From positions 17,887,001 through 17,951,000 of the forward strand of contig NC_133036.1 of assembly GCF_048771995.1 (NCBI RefSeq): a DNA stretch of 64,000 nt, written 5' to 3'. The notes under the pieces were generated by a model that did not search any database, had not been told where the DNA came from, and saw only the letters and a program-made list of their open reading frames with translations. This document shows, piece by piece, positions 11,821 to 24,844 of the stretch; position 1 is the first letter of the stretch; each line of letters starts with the position of its first letter. A program made the translations under genes and the position numbers. This stretch comes from Taeniopygia guttata (Eukaryota; Chordata; Aves; Passeriformes; Estrildidae).

Positions 11821-12269
11821 AGGAAGGAAGGAAGGAAGGAAGGAAGGAAGGAAGGAAGGAAGGAAGGAAGGAAGGAAGGAAGGAAGGAAGGAAGGAAGGA
11901 AGGAAGGAAGGAAGGAAGGAAGGAAGGAAGGAAGGAAGGAAGGAAGGAAGGAAGGAAGGAAGGAAGGAAGGAAGGAAGGAAGGAAGGAAGGAAGGAAGGA
12001 AGGAAGGAAGGAAGGAAGGAAGGAAGGAAGGAAGGAAGGAAGGAAGGAAGGAAGGAAGGAAGGAAGGAAGGAAGGAAGGAAGGAAGGAAGGAAGGAAGGA
12101 AGGAAGGAAGGAAGGAAGGAAGGAAGGAAGGAAGGAAGGAAGGAAGGAAGGAAGGAAGGAAGGAAGGAAGGAAGGAAGGAAGGAAGGAAGGAAGGAAGGA
12201 AGGAAGGAAGGAAGGAAGGAAGGAAGGAAGGAAGGAAGGAAGGAAGGAAGGAAGGAAGGAAGGAAGGAA
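11821..12269 (+). repeat. (GGAA)n microsatellite, about 112 uninterrupted units
   Basis: Every base from 11,821 to 12,269 fits the tetranucleotide AGGA/GGAA with no interruption: 449 bp. With the preceding purine run the plus strand is all purine for 499 nt. On the minus strand the period-4 repeat translates as an endless SFLP cycle, which makes a 240-codon open frame that is not a gene. GGAA is the core recognised by ETS transcription factors. Long mirror-symmetric purine tracts can also form intramolecular triplex DNA. Neither role is shown here. The absence of any point mutation suggests recent expansion. Confidence 0.98.
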
Positions 12270-13490
12270 TGTATAACTCCCAGTTTCCCTCCTATGATGG
12301 TGTCACCCACTCTGTCATGCATTTTTTTCCTGTATCCTTTCAAATTTCCTGGCATGAGGGTTGCTTTCCTGTTCTGAAAACCAGACAAAGCTATGGTGGA
12401 GTATGTGAAATAACTCCAGCAGTTAACACCTGGTTCTGGAAGCACCAGGGGAAATGAAATATTCAGCCCTGGTAATGCTGGCAACATAACCTTCTGGGCC
12501 AGTTTGACATTTCATTTAAAATATTGATGTTATTGTATATCTGCTTATCAACAAAATGTCTCTTGAGGGGAATTTTCCTTTAGTCCAACCCCAAAATGGG
12601 GTCCTGCTTTACACATGTCACAGCTCCCCAGCCCAGTTACACACAGTGGCATTTCACAGCTCCCACGTCCCCACTGCACTCCCTAAGGTGAGTTCACAGA
12701 GCCTGTCAACCCCCTCCAGATTTAATTGGAATGTATTAAAAGCAAATCTTGTGGTTTCAAGGAAGTGAGTTGTGCTGAGTGTTGCCTTTGCCTGGAAAGA
12801 ACAAGTGGCACAGGTTGATAAAGGACACGGCGTGCAGGGCTGGGTGCAGCACGACCTTCAGAGCTGCCTCCTGGTGACATTCAGACAGGAGAGACATTCA
12901 AACACTTGAGGTTAAAAGAAAGGGGACTTTGATTAACAGCAAAGTAATGCATTGAAATTCCAAATCATGTAGGAGTCTGTTCAGGCTACAATTTGTCTTG
13001 TTTGTTTTTAATTTTAGATTCAATGTCAATGCAGGATTTTTAACTCTCTGGTTACAGCTCTTTATGCATATAATTCTCTAATGTAATTATGATATAATCC
13101 TCAATTTTATTAGGAGTCAAGTTAAAAGGTAGCAGTGTGTTATTCAGAATATTACCTTCACTGGTTATTTGAGCAAGCATCATGGCCTGGGAGCTCCTTT
13201 TCTGAGGAGAAAGTGTATCTGCCTCTGCTGTGGGGAGCACCTTCAGGATGGAAAGGTGAAGCAAACACCAGTGTTAAACCACCACCAAAGCTCCCGAGTC
13301 AGAACATCTCATCTGCACAGCCAAAATGGGAGGTTTAAGTTAAAGCATCAGGCTCTGAACTGCAGTGGCTGAAGGCTGAGCTGTTCCTTCTGCTGTGGGA
13401 GTGGGGAGCTGCAGATGGGGCAGAGAGGGCAGCTGGGGAAGAAACTCCTGAAGCTGTGACAGCGGGGTGTGACAGAGCTGCACGTACACC
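12270..13490. other. Unique non-coding DNA, no gene seen
   Basis: Nothing recognisable. Short overlapping frames only, none over 70 codons and none with splice context. Confidence 0.5.
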
Positions 13491-13995
13491 ATCAGAATCA
13501 CAAATCACAAATCACAAATCACAGAATCACAGAATCACATATCACAATTCACAAATCACAGAATCACAAATCACAAATCACAGAGTCACAGGGTTGGAAG
13601 AGACCTTCAAGATCATTGAGTTCAACCCAGCCCCAGCACCTCAACTAAACCCTGGCACCCAGTGCCACATCCAGTCTGTTTTAAACACATCCAGGGATGG
13701 TGACTCCACCACCTCCCTGGGCAGGCCACTCCAGAACTTTATCACCCTTTCTGTAAAAAACTTTTTCCTCATAACCAATTTGTATTTCCCTTGGCACAGC
13801 TAAAGACTGTGTCCTCTGGTTCTGTCAGTGCTGCCTGGAGAAAGAGCCCAACCCCACCTGAGCACAGCCACCTTTCAGGAGCTGTAGAGAGTGATAAGGT
13901 CACCCCTGAGTCTCCTTTTCTCCAGGCTGAACACCCCCAGCTCAACCATCAGCTCTGCAGGGCCAGCAGTGTGACACCCAGAGCTTCCACAGGCT
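13491..13995 (-). mobile_element. CR1 LINE 3' end with expanded octamer tail (minus strand)
   Basis: From 13,591 the plus strand reads GGGTTGGAAGAGACCTTCAA and then TTGAGTTCAACCC, the reverse of the best-known CR1 3' end. After it come the CR1 blocks TCCAGGGATGGTGACTCCAC, AACTTTTTCCTCATAACCAA and CTCCTTTTCTCCAGGCTGAA. From 13,491 to 13,590 the tail is a run of about fourteen CACAAAT and CACAGAAT units. The body is about 400 bp, so the copy is strongly 5'-truncated. Frames of 60-115 codons here belong to the repeat. Confidence 0.93.
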
Positions 13996-15096
13996 GTGGT
14001 CCTGTAACAAGGACAAGAAATCAATTCTAATTTTAATTTTACTGCTCTAAAAAGCCCAGTGACAAACAGCTGGTAAAAGATTTTCTGAAAAGGGCTGCTC
14101 ACATCCTTCTTTATGAAAATTGAAATCATGGCAGGCTCTGCTGGGCATGGTCCTTTGTTGCACTTCAGTTACCCTGGCCCAAAAAGTTGCAAACAGTGCT
14201 GGCTTGAGATGTTAAATACCAAAATCTTTCTCTTTTTCCAGTGACTTCCTTGTCCACAAAATGCATGCACTGACATTGTAGGATGTGGTACTGAGGGAGC
14301 TGCTTCGTTCAGTTTTGATCCCAAACAAACAGCTTGAGATTTCACGTTGGATAATTGGGCTTTACCTGTATTTTAAACAAAAGTCCTTCTCCTTTTAGAA
14401 ACTGCTTGAGTTGGGAGACATGCAGAGCTTTTGCTGAAAGAAATGCATTAATCCTTTTAAGTTGATAAAAGGTTCCTTTATACCATACCGTACAGTTCCC
14501 TGCTGTGGGCCGCATTTGTGTAGAATCTCCATTTGTGGGGAAAGAAAGATAGAGACTCCTTCTAATGGCTTGAAGGAAAAACTGATAAGGGAAAGTGCTA
14601 CACACCTTGGCTTGAAAATGGAAAAGAGCCAGGGGAGGTTTGCTGCATTAATTGGAGTTAATGGACATGGTCTGTCCATTCCCTTTTTATTCCACAGGTG
14701 TGCCCCCAGGAACTGCAGGTGCTCAGCCTTTCCTTGAGGCTGGTGGTGTAGCTGGTCCAAAATTGATCCCTTTGCAGGGACATGGGAGGCCCTGCCATGC
14801 CCTGTTTGCCTTGCTCTGCTGCTGTGTCCACTGCAGAGCCATCCTGGGTCCAACACTAACATGGGAGGCATTAAAATAATCTGATGCCAAGAAGCAAAGA
14901 AAAATGCCTGATGTATTTTGTTTCAAAGACAAACTGGCCTGGATTTATTTTGGCATTTCTGGTATTTTGTTATTAAGGCCAGACCAGTGCTGGGCATTGC
15001 TGGGAAAGCTGACATTCAATATTCCTGATTCACTGTATCCCACACATCAAAAGGCTGTATCTAGCCTTTTAGATTACTGATGCCCATTGATCAGCT
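13996..15096. other. Unique non-coding DNA
   Basis: No gene is recognised. Near 14,697 there is a good acceptor-like sequence (CCTTTTTATTCCACAG) before a GC-richer 180 bp, but no open frame with a donor follows, so I do not call an exon. Confidence 0.5.
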
Positions 15097-15110
15097 ATTA
15101 TTATTATTAA

Positions 15111-15180
<70 letters not shown>
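15097..15180 (+). repeat. (ATT)n microsatellite, 84 bp
   Basis: About 28 ATT units with a single break (TTAATATT near 15,109). After that point it is uninterrupted to 15,180. Confidence 0.97.
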
Positions 15181-18100
15181 TCTCTGTCTCTTTTTTGTTT
15201 AGAATACTCCACTTTTACTAACCAGTGGAATAAAATATTTTGATTTTCACTTTAGAAAAGATGTGCACAGAAGCTACAGTAAAACACGGTACAGATCTTC
15301 CAGGCATAGAAACCTTTGTTCTGCATGTTGAGCTTGTATCTGCACCCAAATTCAGTCCCAAAAACAGTGCAAGCCAACCTTTTACAGAGAAGTTATATTT
15401 TACATTATGAATTGATCTAATAGAAACAACAAACTTGTTGTTATAGCACAAGCAGGGAATGAGATCCCTGCTCTTGTGTGTTGTAGAGCATTAGGGAGCA
15501 CATAAGAATGCCAAGGAAAAGGTCACAGAGTGAAGTGTTGGGAAACTGTGCTGGCCAAAATGCCCTCTCCATCAAACAAGCTGAACCTAAGCAGGTGCCT
15601 GCTCTGCCTTACACAGAGCTGGTGCAGCCTCTTCTCCAGCCTCCTGCTGCTAAATGGGACTCTTGGAACAAACATCCCTGTCCATTCCATCTTTTTTCAT
15701 GATGGGCTCCCATAAATTTAATGCAACATCTTAGAATAAGCTTCATCCAATTTTGTTAACTTTTCTGCTGCTTACAGCTAGTACAAGGCATCTAAAAATC
15801 TCTTCTCAGCTGCATCCTGAAGCAGGAGATCATCTCTGAAGGCTTCTCAAACACTTCCTGTGTGCTCCTGTGCCACCAGCACTGTCCAACCTCAGCCTCA
15901 CACACACAGAACGTGCAGCCACGTCACAAATATTGTCCCTTTAGCTCAATTTGGCCAAAATGAGACCTGGTCTGGCAAATCCTCTTGACTGAAGCTTAGA
16001 GTTGAGGAGAAGTTCAGTGGTTTTTTTTGCACAAAGATACTCAATTTATTGTATTCTAGATAAGTATGGTATTATGTACACATTCTCGCCCCCCATTAAA
16101 TGGCTTCCTAGCATTGTTTATGAAAAAAGGGGAACTGTGACTTCATAAGAAAACAAACAAATAGACAAATAACAACATGCCCTTGTTTATGCATTGGGGG
16201 ATGGCTGGCACAATAATTAAATCAGAAAACCCTAAGGATCAAAAAGGTTTTTTTAATGTCCATTTGGGGAATAGCTGGTATCTCAGAATGCCCCAGCGAG
16301 CTCAGCTGCTACCAGGTTCTGCTCTTTCTGCTGAACTCTGTGAAAAAATTATCAGGTAATATGAAAAAAAAAAAATTTAATGTAGATGGTAAGTTCATGT
16401 GAGCTACATCTTGTTGGGAAAGTATTATGTAAAATGAAAATAAAGTGATGGTTTAGGTGTTTGAAGAAGGCAGGAGAAGCATTAATGACAGGCAGTATCA
16501 AAGCCTGTGGTGACAGTGCCCAAGGATTTATAATTTTAAAGAACCCTGCAGGTGGATCTTTAAATGCAGAGAAATCTGCATTTGGGGCACCTTCAGATAC
16601 CCTCAGATGCTCTGTAAGTACAGAAAGGATGTCATTCCCTTCATAAGGTGAAATTGCATGGAAATATCTCTGAGGTGTCTCATCCTACACTGAAACCAGA
16701 TGAACAATGAATATTCACAAGGACCATTTTAAAAACAATTCCAACTCGCCAGAACTCCCTGGGACCCACCCCAGAAAGGTGTGGCCTCCTGCCTTTAGGA
16801 GAAATGTCCTCTCTCCACAGATATTAATCATGCTGACTTATGTTGTTTTGAGTGTTGGATTCAGCCCTCCTTAGCAGCACAGAACAATTCAGTCCTTGAA
16901 GGTGATGCTAACAGACTGATGCTCTTATCACTGAGATTGCAAAGTTCTGGCTGGAGCTGGTTTGAACCTTTTCCCTTTCAACCTTTTCACTTGAAAATGT
17001 TACTTCAACAAAATAAAAGTAAAATTACACATGAAAAAGTCCATTTTATCAAAATGTGATCCATGAGGGAAAGTGAAGGAATTTCAAAAGCAATAAGCTG
17101 GCTTGGTGTTTAAAGGGGTTTTTAATTATTAAAACCTTGTGGGATATACATTTTTGCACCATTCATTGAACTGTGGGTGCAATTTATTTAATAGGCACAC
17201 ATTTTACTGGGCAACTTACACCACCAGAAAAGGATTTCAAGCCTCAGCCAAGTGGAAAATCTATCCCAAGGTATCTGTGTTGCCTAGTAAAAGTAGGAGA
17301 TTTAAACAGTCAAGATACAAGCTGACTGTGAAAGCACCTACCTCTAATGTAAAGCTATGCAGTTCTTAAATGATGCTGACAGCCCTCCCAAACCTTTAAA
17401 TAGCCATTTCCAAGCTGGCAGATCTAAATTGCAGGAAAACAAAGTAATCACTCAAGGAATTCTTTGCAAATTAAAACAGTTCCTTCTTGTTGCTTTGTGT
17501 TTTGGAGCTTCACAAACAATAATACAGCATCAGAAGCCATTTGCCTATTTCTTTTTGTACCAAGTACTTTTTCTGCAAAAGTAAATACTCTGTCAGTAAT
17601 GAAAATAAATTGGTGGTGCATAATGCAAAGCACAAACAAGAACTGTACATTTTACAGCTGATTCAAGAAATAAATAATATATTTGTGTGTATTTTATTTT
17701 TATGTAAAATAAGACAAGGACTTACTTCTTCTATCACTTCTGCCCCCTGTAACTGCCTGAATGACACCTTGGTTGGGTTTGTATTTGTGTAAAAGCCCAG
17801 CTGAAGGTCAGGACACCTTGTGAGATAGTAAGTGTGCTTACAAATGATCCAGAGTTTGTGCTGCCTCTCCACAAAGGGTGATAGACAGAGTTACTTTCCA
17901 AAATGGAAAGAAGATAGTCCTCTGAGAGAAAATGCCCAGGCAGACATTTATGCAACCTGGAACTTGTAGCAGTTATAAAAATAAACCCAATCTCTGATCC
18001 ATGCCTAAAGAAAAGCTTACAAACATAGCACTTCATGGTGGGAATGTGAAGTTTGAGAACAGCATGAACTGAGATCAATCACAGAGGGCAAAATGCAAAT

Positions 18101-18575
18101 GTAACAACCCAAGAGCTCCTCAGATGAAGAGAGCCAAAGAGGCTGAGCCCTGGTGGAAGTCCCTGCCGGTGAGAGAGCCCATCCCCAGGTGAGGGGTGAG
18201 CAGGACATTTCCTTGGCAGGGCAGGGGTTACATCCCTGCTCTGGTGCTGCTGCAGCCACACACCACAGACCTGCTGGGGCTTCCTCCAGCACAGGATTTC
18301 ACTCCCGGTATAAAGAACTGAAAGTATTGGCCAAATGATGCACAGATGCTTGAGAATTTGAATATATTTTTTGATATTCCTGTGAAGAAGAGGCATTGCT
18401 CTGCCCTGCTTTGAAGACCTACTGCCACTTCCTTTCCACAGCTGCTCCCTGGTGCTAAGGTCACAGCACACCAGATTAGCAGAAAAAGACTTCCATGTTT
18501 ATAAAATTTGAATCTTAATAATTTTAATAATAATTTTAATAATTTTAGGCTTTGTTTCAATTTTTAAGAGCCTGC
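15181..18575. other. Unique non-coding DNA, no gene seen
   Basis: AT-rich unique sequence. A 61-codon frame at about 16,461-16,646 has a protein-like composition and meets GCTCT|GTAAGTAC at 16,614, but it lacks a convincing acceptor and is not called. Short AAT-rich strings lie at 18,515-18,548. Confidence 0.5.
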
Positions 18576-18723
18576 CAGAGCTCCAGAAGCATTTGGACAA
18601 TGCTCCGAGGCACAGGGTGGGGTTGTTGGGGTGTCTGTGCAGGGCCAGGAGCTGGACTGGATGATCCTTGTGGATCCTTGATGATCCTTGTGGATGATCC
18701 TTCCAAATTTGGATTTTCTATGA
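18576..18723 (+). mobile_element. CR1 LINE 3' end (plus strand)
   Basis: The sequence shows the CR1 ending in sense orientation: GAGCTCCAGAAGCATTTGGA, GGCACAGGGTGGGGTTGTTG, GGGCCAGGAGCTGGACTGGA, TGATCCTTGTGG, and a decayed terminus TTGGATTTTCTATGA resembling the ATTCTATGA octamer. Inside it, GATCCTTGTGGATCCTTGAT and GATGATCCTTGTGGATGATC show a small local duplication. The copy is about 150 bp and dead. Confidence 0.85.
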
Positions 18724-21700
18724 AAATAGCACTCCTTTCTGTGAACCACTGGTCACATCCTTGGTTATGCATATGAATACAGACACCATTAAAGCTGCAG
18801 AGTTAAAAACCAAATATATCTTCTGAGAGGGACCAAGCTGATTTTTATTTATGCTTCAACATATGTTATATGTGAGGTGAAAAATTACTTGAGGGGCTGT
18901 AAATGTGCTGGGAGCCCTGTCCTGGGGAGACTTCACCTGACAGTCAGAGGAGAGAAAGCAAGGGTATATCCAAGATCTTCATTGAACTCAAGTGTTCTAG
19001 GCACTGTAGCATATTGGAAAATAAATCCATGTATTTTTTTAGTCATGTCCAGTTGAGTGAAGAAAACTGTCAGTGTGAAGTGTTAAAATGGGATCAACAG
19101 TGCTGGAACACTGTCTGGCAGGGTTAAAATTACTGGGATAATAAGCAGGAAGTGAGAGGGAAGTATTCCATCAGGTAATGGATACTGGGAATATTTAAGG
19201 CTCTCCAAAACCAATACCCTTCAGGAGACAACTCTTATCAAAGTGAACAATCTGGGCTGTAACATCCATGTGCAAATAACCAGTGGATAAAGTAAAATGC
19301 CTGTTAGCTGTCTGTACTTTGTGGAGCCTCACAAGTGATGGCATCCAGTTGTTTCCTGCAAAGACAGAGATGTGTGTGTGTGTCCTGGTTAGCTCTGTAA
19401 TTCACTGACACCTGACTGACCCTGAGCTCTCAAGCCCCAGAGAAAAGTCAGGCATATGGCATGAGTTGTTTTTTTTTCAAAGAAATAAATAACTTTCTTT
19501 GAGCTAATGTGTCAGAACATTTGGCTATAACATTTTGGCTATTCCATTCTCCTAGTAAAAAAGGTCCAAGATCCCTGGGTTCTGTGTTATTTTCAAACCC
19601 AGTGGGTGGCTGGGCACCTACCCAGTAAAACTGCACCAGCTCAGAACAGGAATGTCAGTGACTCCCACTTTACCTTTCTCTTTTGCATCCCTGGCTGCAC
19701 TCACAGGAGTTTTTGTCAGAAAGCTCCCCTTGCCAGGAAGATGAAAAACAGAGAGCAGGAAGTAGGAGAGGCATTTTATGGCATGGCCTTCAGCCCTTTA
19801 TTTTTGAAAGGATCTTTCTGCAATTTATGTCAGTTTGAGTTAGAAGTGTGTGTTAGTTCTGCCCTTGAGAAGTGGAGCAAGTACTGATGATAGCAAATAT
19901 TCATCTCTGGCAAACATTTCACTGAAATGAGGGACTGACAATTTATTAACGCTAATTTCCTAAGTCACATCCAAATCTCTCCCCATTCATTCAGCAAAAG
20001 CTGCAGTAGTTTAAGGTAAGTACCAATACACAAACCCTTTTAGCATTATTGCTCTGTTCACTGGGGGAACACCGTAATGAAACAAATGGATTTTTAAAGA
20101 TGTGCATTACAAAGAACACAGTAGTATTGGTGGGGAAGCCTGAAATGGAGGACAGGTTATTAAATTAATAATACCAATAATTGCATCAGCTGCTGTCTCT
20201 CGAATACCTTCCTAATGTGCTAGAAGGTTTAGCAATGGGGCTCAGGGCAGCGCTCTCTCTTACCTCACATTTGGTGTCTACAGCAGATGTTGCTGGAGCT
20301 ACTGAGTTGTTTCTCTCAGAGCTGGAATCCCTGTAGCTGGCCTAAGGAGCAGCCCAGAGCTCAGGACAGGAAAACCACTCAAGTCTGAGCCTAAATCCTC
20401 CCAGAGGTCTCCCAGTACAACCCAAATTCGCTGCTGCCACTGCTGAAGTGTGATTGACCCCCAGACCCAGCAGCTTAATGCCATCCTCTCAGGTATGTAT
20501 GTATTATGATACAGTACATTTCCCTCTGCATTATGATGCAGGAATGACAGTCAAACATTAGGGAAACTACATGCTTGGAAGGTTTTTTCAGTGAAAATCA
20601 TGTGCTGGAAATAAATTTTTTTTATTGCTGCTCGCAGTTAAAAATCTGTCATCAGTTTGGAAGGGACAGAAATATGCTTCTGAGAGAATATAGTTCTCCA
20701 GATGATGCCAGAAAAACCATTTTAAACTTTTTTGATAAAGACGCTTGCAGAAACCCATGTAGATTATAGTAATAGTGATGATAAGCTGATACAAGACTTG
20801 TTTTTCTTATACGGTGACATATTGCATTTTTTATATGAAGGGGGATACAATTTGACATGATCCATTTGGCCATCTTCATTAACAGCCTAGTATGGCAACA
20901 GAAAAATGAAACCCTGCAAATGTGTAATGAAAGATAAAACAGTAGGTAACTTCTGATAAGCTTATTATGGCTCATCCATCTCGAGAAACCTGAGTTTATG
21001 AACTTTTCTTCAGCAGCAGGGGCATAAGTGCTCTGACTAATAATAACAGAAGTTGAGTCCAATTGCTCCCTTCACAGAAGAGATATAATTCAAAATTATC
21101 TGAACCAATGAACCTGCTTCACATTGCATTCATTTTCAAAACTACTTTTTGAAAAGCCACATCCTGAACGTGAACATTATCATCTTCAGCCACTAATCTC
21201 CATTTCAAAAGCCCCGAGCTGAGCAGAGCAGGACCATCAGTGTAATTATTGTACATATATTTCTATTGACACTCTCCAGGCTTTTTTCAGCAAGTGGATT
21301 TGAGCTAAGTGTGTATTGTCAAGGTTGTTACCTCTTTGGTTACTGAGAGGTGCAAAATGGTTCTTCTCAGAGAAGAACAAAAGAACAATCTCCTTGGTCT
21401 CTTGTCCTTCTAAAGGGATACACATCCCCACACAGCATTGTTTTAACCTGGATTTTCTTGCTGGAGATATAATTAACATGTCACTGAACTGTCCTTGGTG
21501 TGTCCCTTGGACTCACAATGCATCACATGAGATAAACTCAGAGTGTCACCTGAATGATTGTGAGGCTGTATTGTGTGACATTTTAAATTGAGAAGGCTGG
21601 ATATGTGTGGCTGCTATTTTTTTTTTTTTTTTAGCTTTGGAAGAAGAAACAAAAATCAATTTACAAGCAGCAAATATTTTCTTTCATAGTGAGGACACCT

Positions 21701-24700
21701 CTGGCCTTAATTTGGGCAGCTGGCCAGACAGCAGCTACTAGCTGAGATTTATAGCTGCACTTTAATTTCCTTGAGTAGCATGCACACAGATTATCCTGCA
21801 TGAGCACAGATTCTGCTCCTGTGGGGAGCTGTGGTGCAGTTAATTGGCCATGGCATTTGGAGGCAGGAGAGCTGGTCTTAGTTCTGATGCTGGGACTGAC
21901 TGTCGCTTCAGGAAAGGCACTTTGTGTCTGAGTATCTGAACTAGAGGCATTAATATCAGTGTGCTGTACCAATAAATGAGCAATTAAAAAGTATTAACAT
22001 CAAATGACTGTGGCCAGAAATTTCAATGGAGATGTATCATTCCCTGAATATAGCTAATTATTATCCCACTGTCAGCCTTTGCCTCTTCCCCACTTTACTT
22101 TCATTGGCTTTGTCATTTTCTAGCTGTACTTGGATGTTCTGACTCAGCTCCTGTTAAATTCAATTTTTAAGTGGATCTGTACAGTAAACCTTGTAACACT
22201 TTAAAACCATTCTGGGCTTGCACAGCTGGGCCAGATGCATTTTCTGCCAGGGCTAATCACAGTCCAGGATTAAGGGCATCCTTGGTGCAGCACACACGGT
22301 GCACTGGAAAACAATGCTCCCTCAAACAATGAAACAGTTGTGGGACAAAAAAGGCTCTGTGGTGTTTATTGTCTGGTAACTGCAGAGACTAATGGGATCA
22401 AATATTGCTGGTCTTTTATGGCTAGATGCAAAATTTTACAAAAATAGCATCATTGGAATAGAAATAAATATTCAGTGGGAATTTTTCATTGAAGAAAGAA
22501 TGCAAATAGTTTAAAATGTTGGTGCCAGAATAAATGTCTGTGTAAGCCTCATTTCATTTTCCTCTGTGTCTTATGAACAAGATTCTATTATAGGTCAGTG
22601 AATATTGCTTACAGCTTAAGAAACAAGAAAATCAAAGACATAGTCATTTATTAGGGCCTTTTAGTGGCATCTCTCATTTGGCTGTTGGTTCTTAGTCTTT
22701 GCTTTGGGAAGGACTCGCTTCCTCAGGGTTTCTTTGGGCCTTTTGATTGCACTGGATTTCTTTACAGCAAAAAAAAAAAAAAAAAAAAAACCACAAACAA
22801 ACAAAAAAAACACCTCATGGCCACACTCTGTGCACTGTCTCTTAAAGAAACTGCAACTTGCCCAGGTTCTGAGTGCATTTGCTTTACTCTTTGCATCCTG
22901 TAAATCAAGAGCATCCCAAAATACTATCTTTGCAAAGCTATTCCAACTCTGAATTGGCCACATTGATAAACATTTCCCTGGATGCTGCTGGAAGAACCCA
23001 AAAAAGAAGCAGCTTGGCAAGATGGTTCTCAGCATCTCTGCTGGTGTTTGCCTGGAGACAACCAAAACCGGCTGCTGTGGTTCTCCTGCCTTGAGGTTGT
23101 TCCAAACCCTGGGCTTTAATAAGGAAGATTGGTTAAACATTTTCCTAAAAACCACATGTTTGATTTTCACACCGCTTCATGTCTGAAACCTACCCACCTT
23201 TCCTTCTGTTCCATGGGTTATACAAGGTTAAACAGTCATCAAGATTTGCTTTTCAAAATATTGTTTCCATTGAGCTGGTATTTATTATCTTAAAATTTCA
23301 TTGGGAGGGATAAAAGAAAATAATTTCCATTTAAATTCAATATTAATGACACTGTTAAGCATAATAGATCTGATCAGATGGCATTGGTTTACATGAGAGC
23401 TGGACTGGGATATCAGTTATCTTTTTACCAGGGTAAATACTGTGATTTAAGAGCTCTGATGAATGTGGGACATAAGCAGTAGTATTGGAACAATAATAGG
23501 GAAGTCCAGGGAAGAAAGAAAAATTATTTTATGAGAATCTCAGGGGAAAACCTCAACAATGGTCAAAACAACTCTCAGTAGAAACTCCTCCTCAGTTTGT
23601 TGTTGCTATAATTCCAAAGTTTTAAGTTATATGATGCAATCTGATAAAGTCCCATTCCCTCAATGAGGATTTCAGACATGGTTAATTGGGAAAAGCTAGA
23701 GAAGAGTGCTGGTGTGGGAGAGCTGTCACATTAGTTGCAATATTTTGCCCATCCTCTGAGCACTGAAGCCACAAAGAGGTGATCCAAAGCCAGAAATAAT
23801 GCAGCTGTGACAGAGGCCACTTGCTTGGTCACAAAATGTTCTTTGCAGAGCTTCAGTCCTTGTATGATTCAAACCTCCCCTGACCTGTGCACTGCAAAAT
23901 TATATAAATATATACCATACATTTTGTTGATTTAAAGTCTAGCTTGCCAAGAACTGTGATCCAGTATTTTCATTGTAATTGTTATATTTTTCTAAACTTC
24001 CTCATGTCGCTGAAAATTAGGTGAAACTGGAATAAATGGCTTTGTCAACTGCACAATCCTTAAGTAAGTTTAATGCTCACCACTGCCATTGGTATTCAAT
24101 ATCACAAGATATTTTACCTTGCATAATCACTGATGGACATTGATTTTGTCTTTGCTCTTCACAGCACAGCAAAATGAACGTGAAAGTCAGAGTTAAATGA
24201 GTCCCAGTGCTGTCCTCCAGTCTGCTGAGAGTACATTTCAGATGCTGAAGAACTGGCAACCAGCTCGGACCTACAGTGTCTTGTATTGCAACCATTAATG
24301 GATATGAATAGTCCTCACAGGGGGGATTCAGGTTACCTTTGAATCAACCTTAGAGGTTACACTCCTGAAGCAGACAATGAGGTTAATGCATGGTACTTTA
24401 TGAACTGAGCAATTCTCTTCTTTAAATTAAATTAAAAACTTTCGTTCTTTTCTTTTCCTCTTGAAAATTACGCCAAGTCACTTGTAAAGTGTCAGCAATG
24501 AGAAGTTAAATTGCTATAAAGTTTAGGGTCAGAAAATATTATGTAGTTAATAGTCTGTTTTTATACTCTTAATGAAGGGGTTGGCAAAGCAATCTTGCCT
24601 CTATTTTTTTCTTCTCGGTCTAGAGCAGTTTTTCAGGTTTCATTTAGGTCATAATCACATCCTATAGCACAAAATCCATGGAGGCTGTGAGGCCAGTGTT

Positions 24701-24844
24701 GGGCACAGGAATATGGCAGCCAAATACATCAGGAAAAACAAGATCTGAATGAGGGCAACAGCTGGTTAACAGCTTTGGAGTCATGTTATACAAAGGTATA
24801 TGGGACAAACTTCTGCTGTGCTTCTCCACCAGAGGTGGGATTGG
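18724..24844. other. Unique non-coding DNA; one candidate terminal exon listed separately
   Basis: Six kilobases without a recognised repeat apart from short homopolymers: T runs near 21,620 and an A run at about 22,770-22,790 followed by an A/C-rich string. The 169-codon minus frame at 22,661-23,170 runs through the poly-A/T tract and is not a gene. At 20,010 a strong donor (TTTAAG|GTAAGTACC) follows an acceptor-like CTCCCCATTCATTCAG by only 21 nt. The frame that would join the 20,638 exon contains a stop. Confidence 0.5.
20638..20769 (+). other. Candidate terminal coding exon, 43 codons (unproven)
   Basis: A strong 3' splice site, AATTTTTTTTATTGCTGCTC then GCAG, is followed by a frame that stays open for 43 codons to TAG. 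Its middle reads QFGRDRNMLLREYSSPDD and its end NFFDKDACRNPCRL. The peptide is hydrophilic and mixed in composition, unlike most chance frames in this window. I do not recognise the protein, and no upstream exon with matching phase is evident. It could be a real last exon, a relic, or chance. Confidence 0.2.

Noticed and set aside
11765..12487. 240-codon minus-strand open frame
   Set aside because: It is almost wholly an SFLP cycle from reading the GGAA array. A period-4 repeat with no stop in its cycle is open whatever its function.
13491..13590. CRISPR-like or satellite array
   Set aside because: Units of 7-8 bp directly at a CR1 3' end are that element's own tail.
20010..20020. Consensus donor TTTAAG|GTAAGTACC as end of a 21-nt micro-exon
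   Set aside because: The frame needed to join the candidate exon at 20,638 contains TAG, and one such donor is expected by chance in this length.
22661..23170. 169-codon minus-strand frame
   Set aside because: Its middle is the reverse of an A-rich tract (Phe run). No recognisable motif on either side.
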